64,000 nucleotides of DNA from Dillenia suffruticosa. Its lineage: Eukaryota; Streptophyta; Magnoliopsida; Dilleniales; Dilleniaceae. The position numbers and the translations under genes were made by a program. The stretch is from positions 20,238,001-20,302,000 of the forward strand of contig JAVTVX010000035.1 of NCBI GenBank assembly GCA_033439265.1, read 5' to 3'. Below are positions 24,899 to 39,700 of the stretch, piece by piece. A model generated the notes under the pieces. That model saw nothing but the letters and a program-made list of their open reading frames with translations. It searched no databases and was not told the origin of the DNA. How positions within the stretch are numbered: the first letter of the stretch is position 1; each line of letters begins with the position of its first letter.

Positions 24899-27800
24899 AT
24901 GTCGAACAATGAAGATCATGTTGAATACGGAAATGGGGATTCAGATTCATTTCAGAAGGTGCAACAGAGGATCAAGGATCGATCGAAGGTAAGAGGAAGA
25001 GTCTCATGTTGTGGTTTTGATGGGTTCGTAGAGATTTATTTTTTGTGATGTTTAATGAATTGGGTGTAATGGGTTTTGTTCAGAAAGTGGCGGAAACAAA
25101 GGAAAGATTGTCGAAGCAAGCAGAGCAAACCAAGGAGTTGTTGTCCAAACAAGCCGTTAAGATCGCTAAACAGGCCGAGGAACATGAGAGATTCATCAAC
25201 AAGGTTTTGTTCTTTTTAAGAATGTTCTAATATTAATTTATTTCTTTCACGGTATTCATTCAATTAATCTAATTCTTAGTTTTTAATTATTATTCTGTCC
25301 ACTGGTCTTTTAATTACGTTGAGCAGTTCGGAACATAAAATTGAATTTTTCTATTGGATTTTGATTTTTTCAGGTGACTCATTTGATAGGAGTTCTCGGG
25401 TTTGGGGCATTTTGCTTTTTACTCGGTGCAAGTGAGTAGAAGGAATGATTAATAAGCCCTAAATTCCTACCACCCCCTTTTTTTCTGAACCTGTGTAAGT
25501 TGGTTAATGTCAATTTTTTTCCCAGGACCTCAAAATGTTCCATATGTATACTGTCTGTTCTACTTCATATTCGTGCCACTGCGTTGGATATACTATAGAT
25601 TCAAGAAATGGCACTACTATCTTTTGGTAAGCCCTATCAGACCTTAAGAACAATGTTGTTCTTCCCTTTCTTTTGTTTGAAGTTCCTTGCTTAAACAATT
25701 TTATCTTTTGGTACTTCAGTGCTAGTGTTACTTAACCGTAGTTCTATCTTGTTGAAAAGGTGAGCATTAAGTGAAGAAGTTGGGATGGTACTCTCTTTGC
25801 CTGTTTAAGAATCATGGCAGTAAATACTCTTGGTAGGATTTCCTTTGATAAATAAGATTGCAACCAAAAAAAATGTGCCAGATGATGTAGATCTAGTGTC
25901 AAATTGACTTTATCATGGCATGCCAACAGTGTCCGTGTTGTAGCATGTTCTGAGCTATTTACATGTTGTAGATCAAAGGTAACAATGTTGGCTCCAAACA
26001 TGTTTCCACATATTGGCACAATGGCTAAGATGCTGATGGCACTTGGTCTGATTATTCAACTTTGGATTAATGTCTGGTTACCTTGTCAAGCATTTGATTC
26101 TATTTTCTCCCAATTTTTTCTTGATATGGTGCAAGTAGGCAATTGAGATTTTCTAGATGTTGAATTATAGGGCCAAGTATCATTGCCCTTAACAGCAAAA
26201 ACTTTTTTTCTCTCACACAAGGAAAGAGATATTTAACTGTTGCAGATTGTGGTCTATATTTCCTATGATTCGAAGGTTTAGGTTTTTGCAAACATTTCTT
26301 TCTCTACTTTACATGCCAAGGTTTATAATGATAACAAATAACCGTTGTTATGTCTTGCAGGACTTTTGCTATTATGCAAATACTATATTTTTGGTGATGC
26401 TCCTTTTTTATCCAAAAAATGAAAAGCTTTTCATGGTCTGCTTTTCTTTTGCAGAGGTGAGCAGATAGTTCTGGTTTACCTATTGATTCCTTGGACAATA
26501 ATTCTTTTTTAAAATCAAAATCTTATGAGACTTGCTGCAGGGACCATTAGCATGGGCACTAATTGTTTGGCGTTGTAGCTTAGTTTTCAGCTCTGTTGAC
26601 AAAATTGTTAGCGTCCTGATACATCTTTTACCAGGTGGGTTTTTGAGTTGTTCATCTGCAATGGTGCTTATGTTACGTAGACCTTTGAATGATATCATAG
26701 TCCACATTGGACACCATCTTGACAATGGAACTTCTTAGATGCATAAGCAGCATTTCATGAACAGATAGCACAAAGGAAATCTTTGGGATATTGAGTTCTA
26801 GGATTCACCTAATGCCAAATGTAATCAGGGGAAAAAAAAGTCATGAGATGGATCTTGCTATAGCCATTTGGTACATAATTGTTTTGCTTGGTTTACAATG
26901 GTCTGTTTAAGCACAAGAATATAAAAGATATCAAACTGTGGCTTCCTGTGTATGGTAATCTCAAGAAAAAAAAGGAGTGCAAATAAGTTCCTTACCCGCT
27001 TAAGTTCTTGAACATCAGAGTGTACACATGAGGCTTTATCATTTAAATTTGAAATAGATGAAAACTTGCAAGCATGATGTGAGGAGGTCAACAGTCACCC
27101 AAATTTGTGAGCTTGACGAAGTACTCTTCCTCTTGTTTGATTATTTTTGTTTGCATATAAAACAGTCCCACTAGATGCTGCAAAAGACAGAGGTGAGTTC
27201 TCACACACCACTTTTCTGTCTCAGGGCTTGTCTTCTTCACTATTAGATGGTGGGATCCAGCAACCTTTGCAGCCATGCATCCTGAAGGAACTGCACGTAG
27301 GGCTTCATGGCCTTACGTGGAAGACAAGTCCTATTTGTGGACATGGCTGTTTCTGGTTCCATTAGTTGCTTACAGCCTTTGGCAGCTTCTCTATCTTCTC
27401 ATTGTGAATGTTTTACGTCGACAGAGACTCCTAAGAGATCCTGAAGTCATGACTTCTTACAGGTACTCTGTTTTCCCTGAAGTGTGCTCCTAACATCATG
27501 TCAAAATCAACATGTTGACCAAGATTCAATTTTGTAGGGAACTTTCGAAAAAAGCACAGAAAGCAAACAACATATGGTGGCGACTAAGCGGTTTGCTTGG
27601 GGACCAAAATCGCTTGTTAATGTATATTGTCTTCCAAGCTATATTCACAGTGGCAACCATGGCACTTACAGTCCCCATCTTCTTGTCATATAGATTGCAT
27701 GTAGTCTTTCAGATACTCAAGGTCTCCGCATCCATATGGAATGGTGGAAGCTTTTTACTAGAAGTTATGCCGAGGCAGGTGATTCTCAAGGAGAAGAAGA

Positions 27801-27904
27801 AGTCAGAGACAAAGCTGGGACAAACCCAAGAGACTGAGTCTACAGTTGTGTTGGGAAATGGACTAGAGACTAGCAACCATCATTCAGAGACGCACCAGTC
27901 CTAA
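24899..27904 (+). CDS. GPC1: Glycerophosphocholine acyltransferase (DUF2838 membrane protein)
   Basis: Acylates glycerophosphocholine with acyl-CoA to lysophosphatidylcholine, feeding phosphatidylcholine recycling; an ER-type multi-pass membrane enzyme. Eight exons: 24899-24988, 25084-25203, 25374-25431, 25526-25626, 26361-26456, 26541-26634, 27225-27462, 27538-27904. All have GT-AG borders and consistent phases, giving 387 residues, the family's usual size. The N-terminal 70 residues are a charged helix rich in KQAE-type heptads (likely coiled coil). Then come hydrophobic segments ([33 protein letters not shown]) and the conserved family motifs [53 protein letters not shown] and [10 protein letters not shown]. 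The C-terminus is hydrophilic and variable. The ATG context (GAGATGTCG) is adequate. The gene is intact. Confidence 0.95.
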
Positions 27905-30711
27905 TAGCTGCAAACGAATAATGCTTTCCTGTGCAATCATAGTTTTCTATGCCATAAATGGGTCACTGGTAGATGATTACATTTGTTGATTCCCGAGGTT
28001 TCTTTGTTTCATAATTCTGTGCTAATGAATGGTTGGTTTGGGATGCAACTCAGCAGACTGCTTTGCTCAATGTATTCATCTGCATGGTTTGATCCTAAGC
28101 TGTGAATTTCCGATCATGAGTTCAGTGTAGTCTGTTGATGTTGATTTTGGTTAGTCTATTGTGAATATTTTAAGATAAGAGTTGATAGATAATGGGCAAT
28201 ATGTCGAAGTTTGATTTCAAATATGACTTGCCTGTCAGGTTATGACCATTTTATGCTGATGCTGCAAATTGTTCTTCAATGAATGAATTTTGAAATGCAA
28301 TTAACACCGAAATGTTGATCTACTTATGAGATGCTTTATCAACTCAAAACACTTTTCCAGGAGAATCTCTTTGGCTCAAGCAAGCATAGTTATCTGGCTT
28401 CTGCATATGATCTACTGAGAAAATATTCTCCTCTAACAATGATCTTCATTTGGGCAACATATAGATTTCCAAATTAAAGGAGCCCGTCTCCATTCCTATA
28501 TACCTCTGCACCAACTTTGACAAGCTGTCACGCCTTATCCGCAAAGAGTTTTGTCCCAAAACCCGGAGTTGGTCTATTTAGGAATAACTCTTTGTAGTGA
28601 TATGTTTATTTTGTATCAAAGCCAAATATTCGGCTTCTTTCTATTTTTAAATGTATTTTATTTAACCAATTTTTAGAGAATCAACTAGAGTTTATAAAAA
28701 TTTGAGAAAAAAATATGGCGTGTGCCATGAATTATTGTAAGTGTGCAAAGTTTGAAAATAAGAAAAAATTTCTATTTCCGAAAAGTCTCTATAGCTCCTT
28801 GAACATTTAAATGTTTACTTCTATTAGATTAAGCTCCATAAGGGGAGCAAAAATTCATTTTACATCTATGGAATCGATTCTTAACTCTTGGATTTGCTTT
28901 TCAAGAGCCTCCTCACTAGCAACTTATACTCACTATTTCCAATTAATAAAGCTATTGTTATCTACAATCAAATATCACTGTGTGCTTATGATATATTTGC
29001 AACAAGTGAATCTCAATATATACAAACGCACCACACTACCTAATTACTTTTGTTTTGTTGGTTGGCATATGTTTTTTTTTTTACCTTGGATTGGCCGCCG
29101 CCCGGTATCCGAGATTTCGCCCCGACTAATCCAGATCGACCTGACGTGAGATCCACTTATATGGGGGTAAGTCTCTCAACAAAGGGTTCTCCGTGCCCAT
29201 GCCGAGGTTCAAACCCCTACATGGTTAAGGGATGAAGATGTCTCTACCCATCTATACCACCGTTTGTTGGTTAATTGGTTGGCTTATTTTGTTGGGTGTT
29301 GGTGTTTAAATACATGTTGCATGTGTTAATTTGAGGGAAAATATGTGCCTGTGACTCCGTGCACCTAAATTCTAGCAGATGTAACTGGAACTGGAAAACC
29401 AAAGGGTTGTACCGTACATGGTGCGTGTTCCAAGTTCATTTCTAGCCTGTTAACTCAATTTGCATCCGGGCTTGCAGCGAAGGTAGCCCAAGAAAGTGGC
29501 AGCAAGTTTAAATTTAGAAACCCTTTGTTTTTCCCTTCTTTTTTGGTAGGCAAAAGGGCAGAGGGGTCTACCATCATTTACTATCCCCTTGTGCATTATC
29601 ATGAGTACTCCCCCAGATACACACTGTCAGTTTTGAATCATAACAACTGTCCTTAAATTGAGTCTACGTCTACATTCCTTACCAAAATGTCGGGTAGGTC
29701 ACAAATCCCTCCAAAATCCTGAGAGGTCCAAGTCTACTTTCGTTGGTGATTTCCTTTAATAAGGACTTACTTATAGCCTAAATCTTTTGCATGGCTATAT
29801 GAGGTAACCATCTGGATCGTAAATCCAAGTTTTAGTCGGTGAAGTGGAGGGTTGGGCTAGCTTTTTGTTTTTTTTTGGTTGAAAAGAAGACACAAACACT
29901 AGGGAGAAAACAAACACCTCACAAGGAGGCAGGGCACTGCGGCCCCGTCTTCCTACTCCAAGAAACTCCAGCTGCATCAAGCTCTAAAGGCAGAATCACG
30001 TCTGTTCGGGGAATGTCTGATTCCCGAATGCCAGCTGCGACCACCAAAATGGTTGTAATAGAAAGGAACAGCATCTATTATAACAAGTAATTTTGTCATA
30101 TCACTGCATGCATTTTGCACCCCAATCCATAAGTGTCTTGTAAAATCTTTTCGGTACACAGCTAGCGGCCATGAAGAACTACTCATCATAAATAGAAAGG
30201 GCAATGAAAGAAAAAAACTTTTCAAGACACTTCTTGATTTTAATTACAAATTGCTTCCAAATTACAACATAATGATCACGGCTTAAAAAAATTGCAGCCA
30301 ATTGTATTTTTACACCCGATGATATTAAAATAAAGAATGGAAAAATGGGGGAAAAAAAAAAGAACATTATCAAGATACAAAAGCCCAACAAACAAGATCG
30401 TGAAAAATGCCACCCTTTTGCTAGTAACTGGACACCCATATGTTGTTTCTGTTTTGCAAATCATTCACACTATAATAGCAAATAGTGATGACCTTTTCTT
30501 AAATAAAAACCTTGCATCTAGAGGATATGAGAGGGAGGCCAAAAAATGGGCTGAGCAGGTGCCCCGCCAGAAAATAGAAGATGGCATATTATACACAACG
30601 AAGCAATCAAAATTGACAATATGCACAGGTTTCTCCAGCAGATTGATTGATTAATGGATTCGCTTGGAGCTGGAGCAAGATTTAAGTACTGAAACAGAAA
30701 CCATGTTTAAC
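27905..30711. other. Intergenic DNA between two converging genes
   Basis: Holds the 3' trailers of the acyltransferase gene and of the myosin gene. The block 29085-29275 (GCCGCCCGGTATCCGAGA, later GAGGTTCAAACCCCTACATGG) is GC-richer than its surroundings and resembles the dispersed, tRNA B-box-bearing repeats common in plant spacers; its family is not identified. No further gene seen. Confidence 0.45.
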
Positions 30712-33700
30712 TCAATCTGACCGTTGGTGTAAGAACATGAAACCTGAGTTTTCGCGAATCAGTGGCGGAGGATCAATATCAGATATGTCCACCTGTGGCA
30801 TTGATTTGGATATGTCGTCCACCGAGAATGGAATGCTGCAATTCAAATGATTAAGCTTCTTGCTCATAAACACCCAATACCCCGGGGGAGGGGGGGGAAT
30901 AAATTGATAATCTACCTTGAATCATCATCTAATAAGAAGGAGCTGCTAACAGCATTGTTGGAGTCCTCAGTCATCATAACTCTCATGCTTGAGATAACCT
31001 ACACCATAGTGAGTATCATAAATGAAAATTGCAATTCATGGGAAATCAAAAGGAACTTGGGAATTGATGGTACTCACTTCTGAAGACACACTATGAGTGC
31101 CATATTTGTCATCCCAGTACATTGTACTGATTCTGTATAGTTGCTGTATGCTAAGAACCTGAAAACAGAGCAGGAATGATTTATTATAACAGACAAATAC
31201 TAATGATTTGCAACAACTTAGAATGTGGTGAAAATACTTACAGGACAGAGCTCCTTTGTTATCTCCCTTAATGTTTTTTTGGGTTTTTGATGTATCACCT
31301 AATATGAAGAAGTTGAAAAACATTGGCAGAATAATCAGCAAAAATCATAAACTTCGAACGGAATGCACTCTCCAACTTAAAACACAGAAGCCAATAACCA
31401 CTGTATCTATCCAGTTCAGTTTTCCATTTCCTCAAAGTGAAACCCAGATAATGTCACCCTACCAAATGGGTTTTTTTTTGTTTTGTTTTTTGTTGGAAGA
31501 CTCAAACTGTAAACCAGACACCACTAAGCTATAAGGGCTGGTGGTCACCAAATAGGGCAATGTCAATGTCAATGTCAATTATGTGGCACTAAAGCCAGTA
31601 TATTAATCTTACCAGGAATCCGACTGCTTGTCTTATGTGTCTTAACTCATCCCAAGCTGTGCCTGCATACTGTAAGAGAGAGTGATTTCAAATTTAAGCC
31701 ATCACAGAAACTGTCTAAGGCAAGTAACAAGCACGCTGTGGTCCTCACCTCCTCAGTTGCACCAATGCACCATTGTTCCAATTCAGCCAAACCTGCTTTC
31801 ACATACTCCCCATTGCTGAATGAGCAACACTCACGACGCAATAGAAGACTGCACAAAATTAATGTAAACTTCGTCAAATACTTGTCATGGAAAGGGAGGT
31901 CTGGGTCCAATTCGACAATTTCGACCAGATCAGCCACTTCAAACATGTCACCCAATGTTTAAAATATTAAAACGAAAAAATCCAGGTTGAGGTCCATAAT
32001 CCATGTGTTGCTTGACTGGCTGGTTTGGTCAATGTGTCGACCACAGCCAAGCCACTCACATAATGGAAGATGATTTCCTCTTATTTGTTGGCAAAACTGG
32101 GCAAGGTTGGCAACTTGCCTGTTGAATAGCTGTACATTGATGAATGAGAATATCTGGGTGAAGACTTTGCAGACCAAGAACGATGGCACCTGTATAATCA
32201 GACGTGTAAAAATAATGTTGTTTCAAGTTCAAAATAAGATATACAAAAGCAACGCCAGCTCACATAGTTTGCTCTCATTATCTTCAAGTAATTGCTTAAG
32301 CTTTTCACAATGCTTTGCCAATGGGCAATCAATGCTTGCTGAGCCATGGCATTGGCTTGGGAACGTCCTTTTACTAAACTTGTCCTTGAATGCCTTGGTG
32401 CCTGCATTTTATTATAAAACATGTTAGAGGAAAACTCCAGCCCATCATCCCACTCGTTATGCAGTTCTAGCTGAATCATAGAGACTCCCAGACCATCAGA
32501 CCTTTTTCAGGTTATGCTCGTGAAGAGAGCAAATAGGCATTAATATCTGGGCACATACTCTCTGAAGTGGTTCTCTCTTAAGTGATCATTTGCTAACTAA
32601 TAAACAGATTCAGTTTCTTAAACTTCATTTCAAAGCAGGCAGAAGTAAAACAAGTTGAAACCTGAATGCACAATCCGAGCACCGGGGAGATCTCTTTCTT
32701 CAGATTGTCTCTAATCATTCCATAAATCTTCTCAAGGAAAGCAGTAAGTTGCTGTTTAAACAGCAGAGCTGGGTACTTGGCCTCGACTTGTCTTAGGTCA
32801 TCCAATCTGCCCAGCACTCTACCATTAAGTAATGGGAGCCCAGCACTTTGAGGTGATCCCCGAAGCCCCTAAATAGAAATTGAAAAGAGCATGAAGATGA
32901 GAACATAAAACAAGAAACAAACATCAATGGCCGGCTGGGAAATGGATGTTTTAGGAGTTGGGATTTATTTATACATGAGACATCCTCCCAAAAAGTGAAG
33001 CTGAGGAGGTTCTCCGTCGTTGTGGGGTCAAGCTAGCTGCACCACTAGCTTTTAGTGTATGTTGAAGCAGCAACAATAAAGTGGATGTATTAGACAACCA
33101 ATAGGCTAATACATCATTGTTGTCCTGGACCTTAGAAAGGCACAAGTAGTCAAAGTCAGAAACAACTAACACAAGAATTTATTTCAGTAGAGTTCGAATA
33201 TGAGGAGATATAGCATGAATGACTGCTTATAGCTTTGGAAACTGACAAAATTGATTTACCTCAATGGCTGAAGCAACAGTTTGGATGACACGGTCAAAAA
33301 CACTTGTTCTTTCAACTTCAAATGATCTCCAGTGGAGCAGGCATTTGTATATGACACAAGCAGCAACTGGTTTTCCCCCAGAGAATCCCAAATCTTGTGA
33401 AATGCATTTGATAAGGAGGTCCTGGTTCTCCTGTATATGCGTGCAAGTTGTAAAATCAAATCAGAATGTAAAGGCCAGAGTCGAAAACTTTATTTTCTGT
33501 TTTCTTCTACCAATGCCTTCCATTTAACAGAATCAAAAATGTCATGTTCAACAAGTTTGAGACATGAGGATCAATTGAGTTTAGTGGAGAAAAGACGACC
33601 TAAATGCACCTATGGGTTCTATCCAGCACAAAAGCAATTATTTGCATCCAAGAGAATCAACAAGACATGAGATTATTACAATCCATCAACTTGATAAACA

Positions 33701-36700
33701 TTTGCTTCAAAAAGGACAAAAGAAAAATCTTTTGTGACCAATATCATGTACAGCCAAAATAGCCAAAATTTCCAAGATAATGATATAATCAAAACGGCAT
33801 TAGAAACAGATGCTTCTTGCTTAAATGAGAGCTCACCTGCTGCTTTTCATTCAGTGACTTTTGTGGTTTTTCTTCTGACTCAGGCTCCCGTGAGTTTGAT
33901 ACAGCAAGAGTTGAGCCCTGAAAAATATAGTAGAAAATAAGCCACATAATATGTATTATATGCTCTTCTAATCCATATATTATACAAGTGCTGTCTCTTA
34001 CTGGGGTAGCCTTTGTTTCTCCATTTACAATATTCCCATTTTCTGGAGTCCTCTGCAAATTTGACACAAGAAACTCCACAATTATTACTATAACCTTGCA
34101 GTAACAAGCACAGGTAGTGAGAATCAACCATTATGAGGTTTATTTCTCCCTATTTCGGTGCTGAAGTGGTTATTTACAATCTCCACAAAATCCACATTCT
34201 CCACAAAAATGTTGAGAGGCATGGCAACAAATAATTCCAACTGAGCAAGAGTCCAGTAGATATCTAAAGCAATCAGTACCTGAATGACTGCTGTCTTAGG
34301 CCTAGAAGATAATGCCTTTCCAGTAGGAGACATAGTAAGTGCTTGCTGACGGAGTACCTGATTTTCTGATTCTAAATTAGAAAGTTTTTCTTCAAGCCTA
34401 AGAACAGAAAGAGCATACAGGTTAATAATATTGGACACAACAAAAGCATAACAGAATGAATTTAGAAAAGGAAGGCAGAGCAGGTAATCATGATTTTGCA
34501 GGAATGTATATCGAGAGCATCACCCACACCACAACAAAATTGTTCATATATCAAGGGACAGCAGAAAAAACAGGCCCTTTAACATTATACTCTTTTCCTT
34601 CCAGGAGTTAGATCTTCAACAAGATTTAAAAGATTAAGCACTTGGAGATCATAGCACCCAGCATGCAATTGCAGACCTTATAACTATGCTTCTTAATTAT
34701 ATGTAACCAAAAGATTTCAAATTACTAGTTTAAAGATTCCCATGCAGTCTAAGGTTTACACACCTTTGCACAGAGTCTTGCAGCTGATCCACTTTCCGTT
34801 CAGCATCTTCAAGTTTTTTACCCAACTCGGCATTCCGTGCCTCTGCAATACTACAAGCTTTTTTGACCTCCTCAGTTGCCCCTTTTTCTGATTGCAGTGA
34901 AGCCTACACCAGTATCAAGCTTATTATGTTGGGCCACTATAAAGGCATATGTCTTCTGATGGAAAGGATCATTGCATATTTCTCTCTATTCTGATTTTTT
35001 TAAAAAAAATATGTATACCTTTATAAGTTAGATATACACTTAAGTATTACCTTTTCTGATTTTAGTCCCTCATTTTCTTAGTTTCTCTCTACCATATGAG
35101 CACAATAAAAGTGAAACAGAAAAAGGGAAAAAAAATACAATTTTTCATGTTGTCAACTCAAACCAGGAGTTATTCCAGTTGATGGATCGCTTGTTTCTTA
35201 CCTCTTCTGTCAAATACAGCAAAACCTTGGTGCAATTTCAATGTGACTCATGTCAATGAAAAATATGTAGGTCTGCTAATTATAATTGCATCTCACTTAA
35301 ATATCATTCTTCCCAAAGAAAGACTGACTAAAAGACATAACCATATAGCCAAGAAATAACTATCAATCAGATATCACTGTTTTCTACAGAATATCTTTCT
35401 GGGTATTTGGTTTAACGTACATTGTCCATCTGCATTTTTCTTAAGGTACATACAGCTCCTAAAGGGGAGGGGAGTCATATAACAGCACTATGGGATATTA
35501 AGACATCACTTTGATCAATATCTGGTGACCTGAAAGCATGCAACCTGAATCCCAACAAATTTACCAGAATGACTGATGTTTTGAAGCATAGTTTCAGAAA
35601 ACGTACACACACACGCACATACGTACATATAATATATATAATATTAGGTTAATATATATCTTCTTTGTGTGTGTATATATAGAGGGTGAATTTTGACGCA
35701 ACGGTTGAGTTAGTCCTTTGGTGACCTCGAGGTCACGGGTTCAAGGTGTGAAAACAGTCTCTTTGCAAAAACATGCAATCCACCCTCCCAACATCCACGC
35801 ACTAGGCCGGGAAGGGAGAGCCGTTTGTGTGTGTATATGTGCATTCACATAGGTCATTGGCTGCTTTGAAACATAGAACTTAAACTTGCCACAGTTTCCA
35901 CCTTCCCAAATAATGACATACAAGCCAAAAGCATGGAAAAGGAGAAAGGCCACTCAGGTTACAAATCCTACCTTCAAACTGTCTATCTCTGCAGTCAATT
36001 GATTAATCTTTTCAGTGTCCTGAACAAGAACAGGGGTCTCCTTGACAACTGGAGGTGCTTCTTTGATTGCTTTCTGAGCAGCCTCACGTTCTTTTATAAC
36101 TCTGACATTTGCTTCTTCAACTTGTAGTTGCATGGCATGCAAAGCTTCTTGCAACTTTGCAACTTCTTGTGCTTTTGCCTCTTCCAAATCAGTCTAAATT
36201 CAAACAACAAAGAATATGTTCAGGATGCAAGATACTTGAATGCAGATTATCTAATTACTTAGTACCAACAAAACTAAGACTTATATTGATAATAGTATGA
36301 TGGTAGTTACTCTCAATCTCTTCTCAAACTGCAATCGCCATGTGAGTTCTTCCACGCGCTTTTCTAGCTTGTCTTTAGCTTCTTTGAGGGCACCAGTTTC
36401 TCTTGCAGCCTAAAAAGAAAAATCAGAGTATTTGGTTACCACCAAGATCTACCCTTCACTCAGAATTCAGAACAAACAGGATAACTTAAAATCAGACCAT
36501 TTTGAGCTTTCTGAGTTCTCTTCGAGCAACTCTGCACCGCCAACCACACTGTGTAGTAAGAGCAGCCTTCTGAAGGCTCTTGTAATATGAATATTCTCTG
36601 TGACACCGGTAATGAGCCTGCAAAAAATCAACAGTTAGTTCCATCACACAACACCACCTTTCTACAGCATGCAACAAAAGGTGGCAGGCAAGATGAAAAT

Positions 36701-39700
36701 ATAGGTAATGCCACAGCATACTAATTTGATCAGACCTGGATAATGGTTGCGGCCTTGGTTTGCTTCCTGAATCTGAATTCGTTTCGAGCAGACATTGCCC
36801 TTAGGCCTGTCTGTAACGTGATTGCAGATGAACGCAGTAATAAATATGATTTCCTGGCCATATGACCACGGAAATTTTTCTCAATCTTCAAAGCAGCTGC
36901 CTCACGCCTTAACTCCTCATACAATATGCAAGCCAATTTACCTGTTGTATTCAAAGAAATGATATGATGACCATGATCATAGTTGGAGAATCAGCATGCC
37001 GAATAAAGCAAATAACCAACACAAAGCATAAGGCCAAGGTAAGTGGCATATTCGTTTTTCAAAAGTAAATTTCTCAAGCATTGCCCTTTTTACTAATATA
37101 AAAAATATTAGACTTATATTTATAACTCCTCTTATATAGATATAAGTAAATAAATAAAAGAAAATTCTTTGTTTATTATAACAAGTGAATCGATGAGGAA
37201 ACTAAGAATCCCATCCCAAAAATGATAAAGGAAACTAAAAAAAATAAAATCTTCTATCTTGTGTTTAATCTTTGTCAAACAAAATTTTTCAAATTCTATA
37301 GGCAGAAGAATTATTCTTCTACATACCAAGAATTTTTATCTTCCATACCATAAGAGCTCAGTGAAACTGCAAGCTTGATGAAATGGATTTGCATCACCTA
37401 GGTCATACAAGGGCAATCATCGATAGAAAGGAAAATAGTACCTCGCCAACAAGACTGCAATCGGATAGCAGCTTTGCGCATCGAGATAAACATCTTCCGA
37501 GCAATAAAAGTACGGATTTGTCTTTGAATAATTTTTGCTGCATTACCCAGCACCTCTGCCCTTCTAGCATCCAACTCAGCCATTTGTCCAGCTCTTAGGA
37601 AGACTTTTGTCTTACCTATCTGCCATGACAAAGGATAGAAGTGAAGTTAATTTTTTCATAATGAAAGCTTGAAGCCTCCGCAAATCTTCTCATAGAATAC
37701 AATAACACTATCTTGATACAACTATGGAAAAAAAAAAGATTTGATTAATACATTGGACTCTTCATAACTAAACAGACATTTAAGTGGCTACACTCCAAAG
37801 TCTGATGGTGCAATAGTTGCAAGAAATTATGTAAAACTTAATCACACATAGGTTACAAGTTATGGAGTTTATGGAAAAGAGCTAACCTGATAGCCTTTCA
37901 GTCCTTTCTTATCAAGAATCATTTGACATGCTACCTTGTCATCATAACTGTCCAGAAACAAGTCAGTAAGCCTCAATGAAAATAAAATCAACACAAATAA
38001 GAAAGCATCTCTGCACAGGGACAGAGGGAAATGAGAGAATCAGAAAACACGCTAGCAGGTCAATACTAAGGCAAACCATGAACATAGATCAACAACAGAG
38101 TACATTTTAAATCATGACACCAAGCAGATAAAGTTTATGACTGAAAGAGTCCGTTTAAATTTATCAAATCCCTAAGTTGGGGATAAAAGAAAACACCACT
38201 TACTTTCCTTCCAAAACTTCAGGTGCAAGAACACCAAAACGATTGAGGAATTCATAGAATGTTCGTCTGGTAGGATATCCAGCACAGCTGATCCGGATTG
38301 CTTCAAGAACACCCTAAACAATAACGATGACAACACCAAGAAATCAAGCTTAATAAAGTCTAAAATATAACATAGGAACCAACCATTTGAAGTATGATGA
38401 GTGGCAAACTTCTACTTACACCACATCGTAATTGCTGGATAACATTTAAGTTCTCAAAAATGGCAGGCTTGAGGACATTATTTGGCTTCACACATCTGAT
38501 ATAATGAGGCTCTGTTGAATTTAACGTCTCCATCAAAGACTGAAGTTGCATCTGCAATTTAATCATAGAAGAAACATAAGGGCAACCAAGAAATACATCC
38601 GGTGCTGCTTTAAATGCTTTACAATTATATTAAAGTTGTAGAAATGATTCTATCAAGCCCTAGCTTCTACTTTATTGGAATTAAGATTCAAGGCTCCACG
38701 AGCAAGAATTACAGGTTGTTGAGAATTTATTATATTTGCTCATGTAATAATAACAAAATTTCACAGGCAAGAAGAAAGTCTGCCTTTTGAACTTTTACCA
38801 TAGTTGCAACTCTCTATCAAAATAAAGTTAAATTTTCTTTAGAATCTTTTGACATATTAGATAGTCCTTATGAAGTATAAATATGTACCATCGGACCTTA
38901 AAGCGTGTTCCAATGGACGAAAATTTTGATGACTTTGTTGACTCCTCGGGACTTGGAGGAAATAGACCTGCCACAAAGGGGCACTTTGAGGCAGTGAGCA
39001 AATCCTGATGTTCTGCCACAACATAATCTTTATTTTTGTCGAGAAACAGATCTGCTTGGTATTGCACCTGGAAGAAAGGAAATAAATAAATTAGCAATCG
39101 GGAAGTAACATTTGGGAGATAGTTTAAACTGATTCTCACAGGATATTTACCTCTCCTGCATAGTGAGATATGGTAAAACTGGTGCGAGAGAGCTTAGGTT
39201 TGATAAACCGCTTGTTATTCTTGAATGTTTGGTACAACTTTTGAGCAAATGTCTCATGTGTAGACTTGGGAAACATACTGCATAAAGCAATTCAAACAGT
39301 ATAAGAGCAAACAACATAAAATAGGCACTAACAGCATAGAGACATATTTCATATCTCAATTTTTGCCCTTCTCTGCAACATGCCCAATTTCTACATTCAG
39401 AACAAACAGAAACAAGAAAATTGAAGCATTAGATTGTACCAGGCTTCATCCAAGAGTGCAATGATTCCTCCAGGTTTCTGCAAGACAGTTGAATAGTTAA
39501 TATAAAATCTGACATCGAGCCATAGTAGAATGAGAAAAATACTAAATTGAAAATGTATCATTTAAATGTCTATCACTAAATTATGTAGTTTAAAAACAAT
39601 TTCAAATAGCATCATCCAATAGTTATACCTTTTCGATCAGATCCAGGACATCTTGGTTATCAACAAACTCAATGTAGCTCCAATTAATTTCTTCTTTTGT

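Noticed and set aside
29085-29275. A tRNA-like or SINE call based on GGTTCAAACCCC
   Set aside because: Only a B-box-like string is present, with no A box at the right distance and no target duplication found; left as an unclassified repeat.
35700-35760. A tRNA gene (A and B box present)
   Set aside because: It does not fold as a tRNA and is flanked by a target-site duplication; it is the head of a SINE.
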